DNA from: Streptomyces sp. 2114.4
GTDB lineage: Bacteria > Actinomycetota > Actinomycetes > Streptomycetales > Streptomycetaceae
Assembly (NCBI RefSeq): GCF_900187385.1
Contig: NZ_FYEY01000001.1
Coordinates: forward strand, 1,178,001-1,242,000
DNA length: 64,000 nucleotides
Direction of reading: 5' to 3'
This document shows positions 28,062 through 37,130 of the stretch, one piece after another (positions within the stretch are counted from its first letter, which is position 1; each line of letters starts with the position of its first letter). Below the pieces are notes generated by a model, which saw only the letters and a program-made list of their open reading frames with translations, did no database searches and was not told the origin of the DNA. The position numbers and the translations under genes were made by a program.

Positions 28062-28650
28062 GAACGGGCCTTTCTGTCTGCTCCTCGGCGAGAAGGTCCC
28101 CGGCGCCGTGCAGCGCCGGTATCTCGTCGCGATGAGGGATGTCGAGCGTGTGCAGTTGCTTTCGGAAATGGACCAGCGGCGGCCCCGAACCGCACCAGAG
28201 CCCTTCGACCTCTCCGATGAACAGGGTGTGGTCGCCCGCACGGTGGGACTGCCGGACCCTGCAGGACAGGTGCACCAGGGCGCCGGACAGCAGGGGAAGA
28301 CCGTCACGCCACACGAAGCGGACCAGTTCGGGCCGCTGCGTACCGCCCGCGAAGTGCTGCGACAACGGCTCCTGCGCCTCGCTCAGAATGGAAATCCCGT
28401 AGCGGCCGGTGCCGGCGATCCGCCGGTGCGTGGCGGTCGCGGCGGCGACCGAGATGAGCACGAGCGGGGGTTCCAGGGAGACCGAGGTGAAGGCGTTCGC
28501 GGTCATACCGTGTGCGTGCAGATCGCCCGGCTCGCCCGTCGCGGTGGTGACCACGGTGACTCCGCTGGCGAATTGGCCGAGTGCCTGGCGCAATCGCGCC
28601 GGGCTCGCGTCGTCGCGGGGGTCGGTGTCGGCGGCACCGTTGCTGTCCAT
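28051..28650 (-). CDS. hpaC: Flavin reductase (HpaC-like), partner of the hydroxylase
   Basis: A 199-residue flavin reductase-like protein. The start is ATG 28650, with AAGGAG upstream. LRQALGQFASGVTVVTT, GMTANAFTSVSLEPPLVLISV and the block RYGISILSEAQEPLSQHFAG are the standard features of HpaC/ActVB-type NAD(P)H:FMN/FAD reductases. RVRQSHRAGDHTLFIGEVE gives the C-terminal His/Gly motif. It would supply reduced FAD to the oxygenase encoded immediately upstream. It overlaps the aminotransferase start, so the minus-strand genes form one operon. Confidence 0.9.
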   Translation of the reverse strand: MDSNGAADTDPRDDASPARLRQALGQFASGVTVVTTATGEPGDLHAHGMTANAFTSVSLEPPLVLISVAAATATHRRIAGTGRYGISILSEAQEPLSQHFAGGTQRPELVRFVWRDGLPLLSGALVHLSCRVRQSHRAGDHTLFIGEVEGLWCGSGPPLVHFRKQLHTLDIPHRDEIPALHGAGDLLAEEQTERPVHVR

Positions 28651-28718
28651 CACGGGATCTCCTTGCTTGCCGGGGCCGGCGCCGGCGGCGCGGTCGCGCG
28701 CCCGGGGCCGGCCGGGGG

Positions 28719-30284
28719 TCAGCGGCCGCGGACGAATGACAGCTCGTCCGGGTTGAACAGGTCCGGGCGCCGCCAGCCATCGACGTCGTACTCGTCCATG
28801 CACTGGTCCACGAAGCCCTTGAGCGCATCGGCGTCGCCGGACTCCTGGTAGGCCCACAGGGTCTGGAACCGGACGGCCTCGTGGTCACCCCCGTAGTTGC
28901 GCTCGTAGAGCTCGTGACGCCCGCCGAACTCGGTGCCGACGGCGTCCCAGAGCAGCTTCAGCAGCTTGACCCGGTCGATCGCCTCGATCCCCTTGGAGCC
29001 CCGGAGGTACTTGTCCAGGTAAGGGCGCACCTCGGGGTTCTTCCAGTCGCTCGCGTGCGAGTTGAGGTAGATGAGCCCGCTGCCGAGCGTCTGCTGCAGG
29101 ATCTCCTTGATGCGTGGGTAGCCGATGCCCATGAAGGTCCGGTAGGCCATGCCGTAGCGCACGTTCGGCTGGACGGCACCGCCCACCCAGGAGACCGGCG
29201 ACTTGGCCATCGCGTCGGACAGGCCCCAGAAAAGATCACGCCAGTTCAGGATCTCGCCGATCTGCGCCTGCACCCCGCGAAAGCCGGAGGTGCCGGTCAT
29301 CTCCACCGCCTTCATCGCGCACCCGGCGATGAAGTCGAGCTTCACCGCGAGGCGGGTGCACCCGTGGAAGGTGAAGCGGTCGACGAAGCCCGAGCCGTTC
29401 GCGAAGGAGTTCGCCGCCTCCGCGTCGTACATGAACACGTTCTCCCAGGGAATGAGCACGCGGTCCATGACCATGATGGCGTCGTTCTCGTCCAGTCGGC
29501 TGGACAGCGGGTAGTCGAACGGGCTCCCCATGACCGTGGCCATCATTTCGTAGGAGGCACGGCAGAACAGCTTCAGCCCCGGTGCGTCCATCGGCACCGT
29601 GAACACCACGCCGAACCGCTTGTCGCGCACCGGAAGGCCGTAGTGGGCGACGAAGTTGTGGTTGGTCAGCGCGGAGCCGGTGGCGACCACCTTGGCACCG
29701 GAGACGATGAGGCCGGCGTCGGTCTCCTCCTCGACGTGGACGCAGACGTCCGCCGTCTCGTCGGCGGGCCGGTCCCGGTCGATCGGCGGGTGCACCAGCG
29801 CGTGGCTGAAGTACAGCACCCGTTCCTGGGCCTGCTTGTACCAGCGCAGCGCGTTGTCCTTGAACGGCCCGTAGAAGTCCGAGTGGGCTCCCAGGGTGCC
29901 GAGGAAGGAGGCCTTGTAGTCCGGCGTACGGCCCATCCACCCGTAGACCATCCGCTGCCAGGCGACGATCGCGTCACGGGAGGCGATCAAGTCGTCCGCG
30001 GAGCGCGCGGTCTTGAAGAAGGGGTGGGTGAACCCGCCGTTCCCGGTCTCGGTCGGTACCCGGAGCACCCCTTCGGCCTCCGGCGCGTGCAGCGCGTCGT
30101 AGAGCCTGGCGATGGAGCGTGTGCTGTTGCGGAAGCCGGGGTGGGTGGTGACGTCCTCGACGCGCTCGCCGTAGATATAGATCTCCCGGCCGTCGCGCAG
30201 CGAGTCCAGGTACTCGTGGCCCGTCATGGGGCGGACGTCGTTACGCGCGCCGGCCAGTTCCGGCAGCGGGACCGTTGAGGTCAT
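28719..30284 (-). CDS. hpaB: HpaB-type flavin-dependent aromatic hydroxylase (oxygenase component)
   Basis: A 521-residue member of the 4-hydroxyphenylacetate 3-monooxygenase large-component family. [15 protein letters not shown] contains the Arg and Tyr that bind the phenol. A His follows in [26 protein letters not shown] and [14 protein letters not shown] complete the acyl-CoA-dehydrogenase-like fold. The length matches the family. With the adjacent reductase it should ortho-hydroxylate a phenol to a catechol, which the extradiol dioxygenase of the divergent operon could then open. 4-Hydroxyphenylacetate is only one possible substrate. Related enzymes act on phenol, chlorophenols, tyrosine derivatives and carrier-bound substrates. 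Confidence 0.92.
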   Translation of the reverse strand: MTSTVPLPELAGARNDVRPMTGHEYLDSLRDGREIYIYGERVEDVTTHPGFRNSTRSIARLYDALHAPEAEGVLRVPTETGNGGFTHPFFKTARSADDLIASRDAIVAWQRMVYGWMGRTPDYKASFLGTLGAHSDFYGPFKDNALRWYKQAQERVLYFSHALVHPPIDRDRPADETADVCVHVEEETDAGLIVSGAKVVATGSALTNHNFVAHYGLPVRDKRFGVVFTVPMDAPGLKLFCRASYEMMATVMGSPFDYPLSSRLDENDAIMVMDRVLIPWENVFMYDAEAANSFANGSGFVDRFTFHGCTRLAVKLDFIAGCAMKAVEMTGTSGFRGVQAQIGEILNWRDLFWGLSDAMAKSPVSWVGGAVQPNVRYGMAYRTFMGIGYPRIKEILQQTLGSGLIYLNSHASDWKNPEVRPYLDKYLRGSKGIEAIDRVKLLKLLWDAVGTEFGGRHELYERNYGGDHEAVRFQTLWAYQESGDADALKGFVDQCMDEYDVDGWRRPDLFNPDELSFVRGR

Positions 30285-30305
30285 GGGATTCCTCCAGGCG
30301 AGTGG

Positions 30306-31877
30306 TCAGGTGTTCTGCAGTACGTCGGCCCCGCACAGGGAGGACGTTCTTCCCCTGACGTCCGCATGGATGGCGTCGGCGATGTCGTAGGCGCGGTCGA
30401 CGATCGAGGGAAGACCGAAGGTGAAGAAGAGGCTGCCCGAGGCGAGATCGCCGAGCGCGTACAGCCGGGGGTCGGCCGTGCCGTCCACCACGAGCCGGCT
30501 GGTGGGCCGGTCCACCGTCACCCCGCCGCGCGGATGCCGCTGGGCGAGGCCGGCCGCGGTCAGCGAAGCGATCAGGTTCTCGGCCTTGAGCGGCAGGCTG
30601 CCGGAGGACGGGCTCACCGCGTTGACCAGGCGGTCGGCGCGGTAGGCCGGCTGCTCCTCGTCCGTGTGCAAGGTGAAGGCTCCGCCGCCCGACGGCTCGA
30701 TGTGCCGGATACCGGAGACGATCTCCAGCTGCCCGGCATCGATCAGGTCCAGGACCCTGGCCGCCGCGGTCGGCGGCATGGGGCAGCACAGGCTCATCAC
30801 CGAGCGGTAGTGCGTGCGCAGCAGCTCGGTCTTCTCGTGCTCGGGCAGCAGCGGCCAGATGTCCGGCCCGGTGGCCGGCACGGCATGCTGGAGGATGCGC
30901 AACCCGCGGCGCGGGGAGTGCACTTCGGCCAGGTGCCGGCGCAGGCGCCGCACGGGGTCCTCTTCGGTGAGCGCAGCTATCTCCTCGGTCACCGAGTCGA
31001 AGTCCTCGCCGGCCGCGCTGAACTCCGTACGCATCACGCCGACCAGCTCATCGACCGTCAGCATCTCGCCGCGTGCCGCCGCGCCACGGAACCTCTCGGC
31101 CGTGAAGTGCTGCAGGGTGTACGGGAGCGGACTCTGGCGTACCAGGGGGAGCGCGCCGCTGCGCGAGAGCAGCAGGATCCGGCCGCGGTGGCCGCCGCCG
31201 GCGAGCGAGAGGACCACGTCGATGCCGGTCAGACCGCTGCCGATCACGCCGACGGTGTCGTCGGGGCCGATGTCCGTGAGGGTGCGCGACAGCGGGTAGG
31301 GGTCGGCGATGAAGCCTTCGGTGCCGGTCAGCGCGTACGGGTCGCCGGGCTGCCCGCGACCCACGCATAACACGGTGTAGTCGACGACGGCCTGCCGGCC
31401 GCTCCGCGTGCGCAGGGCCACTTGCCCGTCGTCAGGAGTCGCGGCCGACACCGCCTCCCGGACGATGTCGATGCGCCACCCGCGCTCACGCAGCTGCGCC
31501 AGCGCCGCCTGTGCCGCATCCTCCAGATATTGGCCGTACAGCGCGCGAGGTACGAAACGCATCCGGTTCAGCGGGTCCACGAAGTCCGGACCGGAGCCGG
31601 TGGCGGCGTCCCGGTCGGCGAGCCATCGCGGGAAGTGGCCGCTGTCGCCGAAGCGTACGGACATTCCGTCGGGTGCGATGTTCACCCGGACCGTCTCCAC
31701 ATCCGGCTGGTACGGCCGGCCGCGCCATAAATGTGGGGACGGCTCGAAGACCGTGATGCCGCCCGGTGGTGTGTGGGTCTGAGCGAGCGCGTCGAGCAGG
31801 CAGACCGCGGATGCCCCGCCCCCGACTACGCCTATCTCGACGCTACGGCTCATGGCACTCGAGCCCATGATTGACAT
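30306..31877 (-). CDS. FAD/NAD(P)-binding oxidoreductase (PF13454-type)
   Basis: A 523-residue protein with two Rossmann signatures. An FAD site lies near residues 15-25 (GVVGGGASAV) and an NAD(P)-type site lies further on (TVGVIGSGLTGIDVVL). The blocks FEPSPHLWRGRPYQPDVETV and SVRFGDSGHFPRWL are typical of the FAD-NAD(P)-binding family linked to SidA-like or uncharacterised monooxygenases. ATG 31877 is used, but ATG 31868 and ATG 31853 (MSRSVEIGVVGGG) are also possible. It is first in the minus-strand operon, 21 bp upstream of hpaB, so its substrate probably belongs to the same pathway. The reaction is unknown. Confidence 0.8.
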   Translation of the reverse strand: MSIMGSSAMSRSVEIGVVGGGASAVCLLDALAQTHTPPGGITVFEPSPHLWRGRPYQPDVETVRVNIAPDGMSVRFGDSGHFPRWLADRDAATGSGPDFVDPLNRMRFVPRALYGQYLEDAAQAALAQLRERGWRIDIVREAVSAATPDDGQVALRTRSGRQAVVDYTVLCVGRGQPGDPYALTGTEGFIADPYPLSRTLTDIGPDDTVGVIGSGLTGIDVVLSLAGGGHRGRILLLSRSGALPLVRQSPLPYTLQHFTAERFRGAAARGEMLTVDELVGVMRTEFSAAGEDFDSVTEEIAALTEEDPVRRLRRHLAEVHSPRRGLRILQHAVPATGPDIWPLLPEHEKTELLRTHYRSVMSLCCPMPPTAAARVLDLIDAGQLEIVSGIRHIEPSGGGAFTLHTDEEQPAYRADRLVNAVSPSSGSLPLKAENLIASLTAAGLAQRHPRGGVTVDRPTSRLVVDGTADPRLYALGDLASGSLFFTFGLPSIVDRAYDIADAIHADVRGRTSSLCGADVLQNT

Positions 31878-32512
31878 GTCCCCCTAAAGCTTTAGAGCAC
31901 AGTCCGACAGCCTGCGTGGACAGCGTGATCTGACCGGTAATAGGGAAGATAATTTCTGCGCCGAGGCGGACGGCAAGGCAATCCACGACCGCTCCGGCCG
32001 AACAGATTCAAGGGGTTACTGCATACGATGGAAGCATGCACGGGAAACTGGGTCGCTGCAATCGAGCAGCATCAACCCCCGTCGATACCAGTGCCCATGA
32101 AGTTACCTGTGGGCAAGGGGGCAGTCAACAAGATTTTTTCGGCGGTACCCGGTTTGAGCCAGCTCTATGGCCGATTACGGAAGCGGAACTCCCTCACTCA
32201 ATTATTACCGGAGACCCGTGGAGCACTAAGGGTAGTCGACCGGTTACCGAAGAGGATCTTGACTCTCCCGGTTCTCGCCCTGGAGGATGTAGCGGCACTT
32301 GCAAGAAGGCGTTTTCCGAAAATCCTTCATGAGGTTGCGGGGTGGGGGGCCTATCTGTCGAAGCCGTGAGTGAATCCGGCTCGACGAGCAACCGTGACAA
32401 GCAACCATGACAAGCAACTAACTCATCACTTACGCCCACCGCCGCGCTGCTTCCTGTCAGCGCGGCGGTCGGAGCGTGATGTTTTTCGCTGCGCTGAGGA
32501 GGGCAATCTCCA
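31878..32512. promoter_or_regulatory. Low-GC divergent intergenic region of the aromatic cluster
   Basis: About 635 bp separate the two divergent halves of the cluster. It is clearly less GC-rich than its surroundings (AAGATTTTTTCGGC, CTCAATTATTACCGG). Two overlapping short reading frames are open: 32097-32369, containing several TTA codons, and 32036-32332, ending in GGCSGTCKKAFSENPS. Neither shows Streptomyces-like third-position GC bias or a recognised fold. Both divergent promoters must lie here. No regulator gene is present. Confidence 0.5.
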
Positions 32513-33997
32513 GTGTCATTAGGTGCCGGGGCGGGAGCGGTGACAGAGATTCGGGACATCTGCCACCTGATCGGCGGTCAGTCCGTCGCATCCGCAGACG
32601 GAAAGACGTTTGAGACCAGAGATCCGCACGACAATTCGGTGATAGGCACTGTGGCCAGAGGGGCCGCGGTGGATGGTGAGCGTGCGGTTGCGGCGGCACG
32701 GAAGGCATTCGACGAGGGCCCGTGGCCCAGAATGACCCCCACGGAACGCCGCAAGATCCTTCACGATGTGGCCGACGCCGTGGACGCGCATCGTGAAGAG
32801 CTGGCGATGCTGGAGACCGTGGACAGCGGAAAGATCATCCGGCAGGCGCTGCACGGGGAGATGCCCCGGGTCGCCCAGAATTTGCGGTTCTTCGCTGATT
32901 ACGCGGCGATGGCGACCGACGAGGCCTATCCCAACGGCCCGGTACTCGGCTACTCCCTGCGGCCGCCGGCGGGCGTCGTCTCGGCGATCAGTCCATGGAA
33001 CGCGCCGCTCATGCTCGCCACGTGGAAGGCCGCGCCCGCCCTCGCCTTCGGCAACACCGTGGTGCTCAAGCCCGCCCCGCAGACCCCGCTGACGGCGGCC
33101 CGGTTCGGTCAACTCGCCACTGCCGCGGGGCTGCCGGAGGGCGTGCTCAATATCGTGCACGGCTTCGGCGCCGATGAGGTGGCCGGCCCGCTGACCAGCG
33201 ATCCGCGCGTGGACCGCATCACCTTCACGGGCTCCAGCGCCACCGGAGCCCGGATCATGGCCGCCGCGGCACCTCACCTGACCCCCGTCTCCGCCGAACT
33301 GGGCGGCAAGTCGGCGAACATCGTCTTCGACGACGCCGACCTGGACGTGGCGGTACCCGAGTCGATCAAGGCGATCTTCGGCGGCAACGGCCAGGTCTGT
33401 TTCTCCGGGTCACGGCTGTTCGTACAGCGCGGGATTCTGCCGGCCTTCCTGGAGCGCTTCACCGAAGAGGCGGCCAAAATCGTCGTCGGTGACCCCAAGC
33501 GTCACGAGACATTCATGGGCCCGCTGATCGAGCAACGGCATCTGGACAAGGTGCAGGGCTATGTCGACCTGGCACAAAAAGAAGGCGGCACGGTCCTCAC
33601 CGGCGGATCACCCGTGACGACCGGTGAACTGTCCAGTGGCTTCTACTACGCGCCGACAGTCATCACCGGGCTGACCAACGACACCCGGACGGCGCAGGAA
33701 GAGATTTTCGGCCCGGTGGAGACGGTCATCCCGTTCGACACCGAACAAGAAGCACTGCGACTGGCCAACTCCAGCCCGTACGGACTGGCCGGGATTCTGT
33801 TCACCACCAACCTCGACCGCGCTCACCGGATGGCGGCCCACTGGAAAGCCGGGACGGTATGGGTGAACTGTTATTTCGAGCGTGATCTCCGTATGCCGTT
33901 CGGCGGCGAAGGCATCAGCGGGGTCGGCAGAGAAGGCGGGCCGCATTCGCGTGAATTCTTCACCGAACCGCGTGCCGTGGTCCTGCGCATTCGCTGA
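32513..33997 (+). CDS. Aldehyde dehydrogenase, hydroxymuconic-semialdehyde type
   Basis: A 494-residue NAD-type aldehyde dehydrogenase. ISPWNAPLMLATWKAAPAL holds the oxyanion-hole Asn. TGSSATGARIM and AELGGKSANIVF hold the NAD site and the general-base Glu. NGQVCFSGSRLFV holds the catalytic Cys. NCYFERDLRMPFGG resembles the RDLR-PFGG block of 2-hydroxymuconic semialdehyde and HpaE-type dehydrogenases. It would oxidise the ring-cleavage semialdehyde to the dicarboxylate. The start is GTG 32513, with GAGGAGG about 10 bases before it. This makes codon 3 a TTA. GTG 32540 is the alternative and would exclude it. Confidence 0.9.
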   Translation: MSLGAGAGAVTEIRDICHLIGGQSVASADGKTFETRDPHDNSVIGTVARGAAVDGERAVAAARKAFDEGPWPRMTPTERRKILHDVADAVDAHREELAMLETVDSGKIIRQALHGEMPRVAQNLRFFADYAAMATDEAYPNGPVLGYSLRPPAGVVSAISPWNAPLMLATWKAAPALAFGNTVVLKPAPQTPLTAARFGQLATAAGLPEGVLNIVHGFGADEVAGPLTSDPRVDRITFTGSSATGARIMAAAAPHLTPVSAELGGKSANIVFDDADLDVAVPESIKAIFGGNGQVCFSGSRLFVQRGILPAFLERFTEEAAKIVVGDPKRHETFMGPLIEQRHLDKVQGYVDLAQKEGGTVLTGGSPVTTGELSSGFYYAPTVITGLTNDTRTAQEEIFGPVETVIPFDTEQEALRLANSSPYGLAGILFTTNLDRAHRMAAHWKAGTVWVNCYFERDLRMPFGGEGISGVGREGGPHSREFFTEPRAVVLRIR

Positions 33998-34036
33998 CAC
34001 CCGGGAATGACGATCGCCTCCTTGGAAAGAGTCCCC

Positions 34037-34822
34037 ATGACATCAGATGCCTTGCAGGACATCGCCGCGGATCTGTACGGCGCCCACCGGAGCGGGAAGG
34101 CAGTTCCCTCGGCGGTGCGCAACGGTTCCCTTTCCTCCCGGTCCGATGCTTACGAAATCCAGTGGGCGCAGCTGCGGCAGCGGGTTTTGGACCGTGACCC
34201 GCTGCGCGGATTCAAAGCCGGCCTGACGTCCGTGCCCGCACAACGGGACATGGACACCTCGGAACCGGTTCTGGGCCATCTCACCGACAGCATGTTCCCT
34301 CCCGGCCACGAGCCCCTGGGCGGCGGGGAATTCCTCCGCCCCCGCATCGAGCCGGCGCTGGCCTTCGTGCTGGGTGGGCCGCTGGGCGGTCCCCGGGTCA
34401 CCGCGACCGACGCCCTCCGCGCGGTGGACTGTGTGCTGCCCGCCCTGGAGATCACCGACTCCAGGTACGAGGACGGGCCGGCATCCGTCCTCGACCTGGT
34501 CGCCGACAACGCCGGCTGCCGGAGCGTCGTGCTGGGCGGCACCCCGGCAGCCCTCTCGGACGTCGACCTGCGGTTGTCCGGCTGTGTGCTGCACCGCAAG
34601 GGAGAGGTGGCCGCCACCGGCGCGGGCGGCATGGCGCTCGGCTCGCCCGTCAACGCCCTGGTGTGGGTGGCGAATGCCGTGCGCCAGGAAGAGTTCGCCC
34701 TCGACGCCGGTCATGTGGTGCTCGTCCCCTGCCTCACCCCGGCCGTCGCCTTCGAGCCCGGCGACACCGTGAGCGCGAGCATCGCCGGCGTCGGCACCGT
34801 GACCGCCGTGCGCGCACGCTGA
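34037..34822 (+). CDS. 2-Keto-4-pentenoate hydratase family protein
   Basis: A 261-residue protein of the fumarylacetoacetase-like hydratase/decarboxylase family (MhpD/HpaH/DmpE). FKAGLTSVPAQRDMDTSEPVLG is the substrate-lid block. The metal-binding region includes RPRIEPALAFVLGG, PALEITDSRYED and DLVADNAGCRSVVLGG. It should hydrate a 2-hydroxy-dienoate to a 4-hydroxy-2-oxo acid, the substrate of the aldolase. ATG 34037, with GGAAAG upstream, is preferred over ATG 34007. It lies 39 bp after the dehydrogenase gene, counting from that ATG. The next gene is a paralogue. Confidence 0.88.
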   Translation: MTSDALQDIAADLYGAHRSGKAVPSAVRNGSLSSRSDAYEIQWAQLRQRVLDRDPLRGFKAGLTSVPAQRDMDTSEPVLGHLTDSMFPPGHEPLGGGEFLRPRIEPALAFVLGGPLGGPRVTATDALRAVDCVLPALEITDSRYEDGPASVLDLVADNAGCRSVVLGGTPAALSDVDLRLSGCVLHRKGEVAATGAGGMALGSPVNALVWVANAVRQEEFALDAGHVVLVPCLTPAVAFEPGDTVSASIAGVGTVTAVRAR

Positions 34823-34881
34823 GCCGGCCGCCCCACCCGCTGTCCGCCCTACCGTCCGTACCGAAGGAGGCGGCCTCTTTC

Positions 34882-35682
34882 ATGGCCGAGCCACTGGAAA
34901 TCCGCTCCGGCGACGCCCGGCGCGCGGCCGAGGTCCTGCTCGACGCCGAGCGCTCGGTCACCGCTCGCGGACCGATCACCGCGCACTGGCCGGATCTTGA
35001 CCTGCCGGGCGCGTACACGGTGCAGCGCGAGGCGCTGCACCAGCGGCTGCAGCGAGGCGAGACGCTGATCGGCGTCAAGCTCGGCCTCACCTCGCGCGCC
35101 AAGCAGATCAGGATGGGGATCGACGCACCGTCGCTGGCATGGCTGACCGACGCCATGGTGCTGCCGGCCGGCGTCCCCCTGCCCCGGCAGCGGCTGATCC
35201 ACCCGCGGGCCGAGCCGGAGATCGTCTTCGTGATGCGGGAGCGGCTGGCGGGCCCCGGCATCACCGCGGCGGTCGCCCTTGGTGCCGTGGACCGCGTCTA
35301 CGGCGGCATCGAGATCATCGACAGCCGTTACCAGGACTTCAAGTTCACCCTGGCGGACGCGGTGGCGGACAACAGCTCCTCCGGGCTGTTCGTGCTCGGT
35401 CCCCTCGGACGCTCCCCCGAGGGCATGGACCTCGCACACGAAGCGTGCCTGCTGGAGGTCGACGGCCAGGTGGTCGACTCCGCCACCGGCGCGGCGGTGC
35501 AGGGACACCCGGCGGAGGCACTTGCCCTCGCCGCCAACGCCCTCGGCGAGCGGGGACTGGCCATCGACGCCGGCGCGATCGTCCTCACCGGCGGCATGAC
35601 CGACGCGGTCCACGTCCAGCCGGGCGCGAGCGTCGCCGCGCACTTCTCCACTCTCGGCACCATCACCGTCGCAGGAGGCTGA
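34882..35682 (+). CDS. 4-Oxalocrotonate decarboxylase-like protein
   Basis: A 266-residue paralogue of the preceding hydratase. The start is ATG 34882, with GAAGGAGG upstream. VKLGLTSRAKQIRMGIDAP, the metal-binding RAEPEIVFVM and IEIIDSRYQDFKFTLADAVADN are standard for the DmpH/XylI decarboxylase branch, which works as a complex with the hydratase. It would decarboxylate the tautomerised oxalocrotonate-type acid. It ends 2 bp before the tautomerase ATG. Confidence 0.87.
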   Translation: MAEPLEIRSGDARRAAEVLLDAERSVTARGPITAHWPDLDLPGAYTVQREALHQRLQRGETLIGVKLGLTSRAKQIRMGIDAPSLAWLTDAMVLPAGVPLPRQRLIHPRAEPEIVFVMRERLAGPGITAAVALGAVDRVYGGIEIIDSRYQDFKFTLADAVADNSSSGLFVLGPLGRSPEGMDLAHEACLLEVDGQVVDSATGAAVQGHPAEALALAANALGERGLAIDAGAIVLTGGMTDAVHVQPGASVAAHFSTLGTITVAGG

Positions 35683-35684
35683 GT

Positions 35685-35894
35685 ATGCCGTTCATCGACG
35701 TGACCCTGGGATCCGGACGGTCACCGGAGCAGGTCCGCGCACTGATCCATGAACTGACACAAGCCGCGCACCGCGCTGTGGGTGCCCCGCTGGCGAACAT
35801 CCGGGTGGTCATCCGGGAGGTCGATCCGGCGCACTGGGCAGCCGGTGACGTCACGACCGAGGAACGCAACGCCCGGAAGAAGGACGCCGGCTGA
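35685..35894 (+). CDS. 4-Oxalocrotonate tautomerase
   Basis: A 69-residue protein beginning MPFIDVTLGSGRSPEQ, with the catalytic Pro1 exposed after Met removal. LIHELTQAAHRAVGAP and IRVVIREVDPAHWAAGD carry the usual active-site Arg and helix. It would convert the 2-hydroxymuconate-type enol to its 2-oxo form before decarboxylation. The start is ATG 35685, with AGGAGG upstream. Gene order dehydrogenase, hydratase, decarboxylase, tautomerase matches the oxalocrotonate branch of meta-cleavage pathways. Confidence 0.9.
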   Translation: MPFIDVTLGSGRSPEQVRALIHELTQAAHRAVGAPLANIRVVIREVDPAHWAAGDVTTEERNARKKDAG

Positions 35895-35963
35895 GTCTGC
35901 CGGCCCCGGCGGCCCCGTCAGCTGAAAAGTTCCGCTCCCGCTGTCCGAGAAAGGCACCGAAGC

Positions 35964-36971
35964 ATGAGCGAAGAGATGTACCGCCACGAGATCGCCCACT
36001 TGGCGCGGGTGGAATTACACACACCGGACCCGGACGGCACGCTCTGGTTCTTCAAGGACCTGCTGGGCATGTACGAGACGAGGCGCGAGGGGCAGTCCGT
36101 CTACCTGCGGGGCTATGAGGACCCGTACCAGTGGAGCCTGAAGATCACCGAGGGGCCGGAGCCCCGGATGGACCACGCCGCGCTGCGGACCTCGTCGCCG
36201 GAGGCCCTGGAGCGCCGCGTCAAGTCGATGCGGGACGCGAACCAGGACGGCAAATGGACCGAGGACGAGTTCGGTTACGGCAAGACCTACGAGTTCCACA
36301 CGCCCGACGGCCATAACATGTCCCTGCTGTGGGAGGCCGAGAAGTACAAGTCCCCGCCGGAGCTGCGGAGCAAGATCCTCAGCCGGCCGTCGAAGAAGCC
36401 GCTGCAGGGCCTGCCGGTCAAGCGGATCGACCACCTCAACCTGCTGGCCAGCGACGTCACACCGGTCAAGCAGTCCTTCGAGCGCCACCTCGGTCTGCGG
36501 ACCAATGAGCGGGTGGTCGACGGCAGTGTCGAGACCGGTGTGTGGATGAGCAGCAGCCTCCTCAGCCATGACGTCGCCGTCATGCGGGACGCGCGGGGAG
36601 CCCGCGGCCGGCTGCACCACGTCGCCTTCTACTACGGAGTGCAGCAGCACACCATCGACGCGGCCGAGATGTTCCGGGACTACGACATCACCATCGAGGC
36701 GGGCCCGGACCGGCACGGCATCACCCAGAGCTCCTTCCTGTACGTCTTCGAGCCCGGCGGCAACCGGATCGAGCTGTTCGGCGACCCGGGAATCCTGATC
36801 CTCGAACCGGACTTCGAGACCCGTACCTGGACGATGGATCAGATCGACACGGGGACGGCGATCGGCGGCACGAACCTGCCGCAGGAGACCTACTTCACCT
36901 ACGGCACCCCGCCCGTCGGCCCGGATCCGGATGCGGACGCGGACGCAGCCTCGGACTCTCCCCGGCGGTAA
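35964..36971 (+). CDS. Extradiol (catechol 2,3-dioxygenase-type) ring-cleavage dioxygenase
   Basis: A 335-residue two-domain vicinal-oxygen-chelate dioxygenase. The C-terminal domain contains the 2-His-1-Glu metal triad: KRIDHLNLLASDV, GRLHHVAFYYGVQQH and GGNRIELFGDPG. The catalytic His/Tyr region is also typical. It should open the catechol made by the HpaB/C hydroxylase between or beside the hydroxyls, giving a yellow semialdehyde. The 35-residue tail (PDPDADADAASDSPRR) is disordered. Codon 18 (36015-36017) is TTA, so translation may depend on the bldA tRNA and be developmentally timed. Confidence 0.92.
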   Translation: MSEEMYRHEIAHLARVELHTPDPDGTLWFFKDLLGMYETRREGQSVYLRGYEDPYQWSLKITEGPEPRMDHAALRTSSPEALERRVKSMRDANQDGKWTEDEFGYGKTYEFHTPDGHNMSLLWEAEKYKSPPELRSKILSRPSKKPLQGLPVKRIDHLNLLASDVTPVKQSFERHLGLRTNERVVDGSVETGVWMSSSLLSHDVAVMRDARGARGRLHHVAFYYGVQQHTIDAAEMFRDYDITIEAGPDRHGITQSSFLYVFEPGGNRIELFGDPGILILEPDFETRTWTMDQIDTGTAIGGTNLPQETYFTYGTPPVGPDPDADADAASDSPRR

Positions 36972-36982
36972 CGCCCCGCCAC

Positions 36983-37036
36983 GCGGCGCCGCCCCGGTGC
37001 CAGGCGCACGGCAGGCCTGGTCCGGGGCGGCGCCGC
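36983..37036. terminator. Strong terminator hairpin after the aromatic operon
   Basis: A perfect 15-bp inverted repeat (arms 36983-36997 and 37022-37036; core GGCGCCGCCCCGG) lies 12 bp after the dioxygenase stop. It separates this operon from the metal transporter gene. Confidence 0.8.
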
Positions 37037-37130
37037 CGTGCCTTCAGGGGATGCCACGGGGGCGGTCTCGCAGTGCCCGCAGGAGCTTGAGTCATACGGA
37101 CCGAGCACACACCGTGAGGGGACAGCCCAG

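Noticed and set aside
32036..32332. Small frame ending GGCSGTCKKAFSENPS, considered as a lanthipeptide-like precursor
   Set aside because: No modification enzyme or transporter is nearby, no leader or ribosome-binding site was recognised, and codon bias is poor. It is kept only as part of the low-GC region finding.
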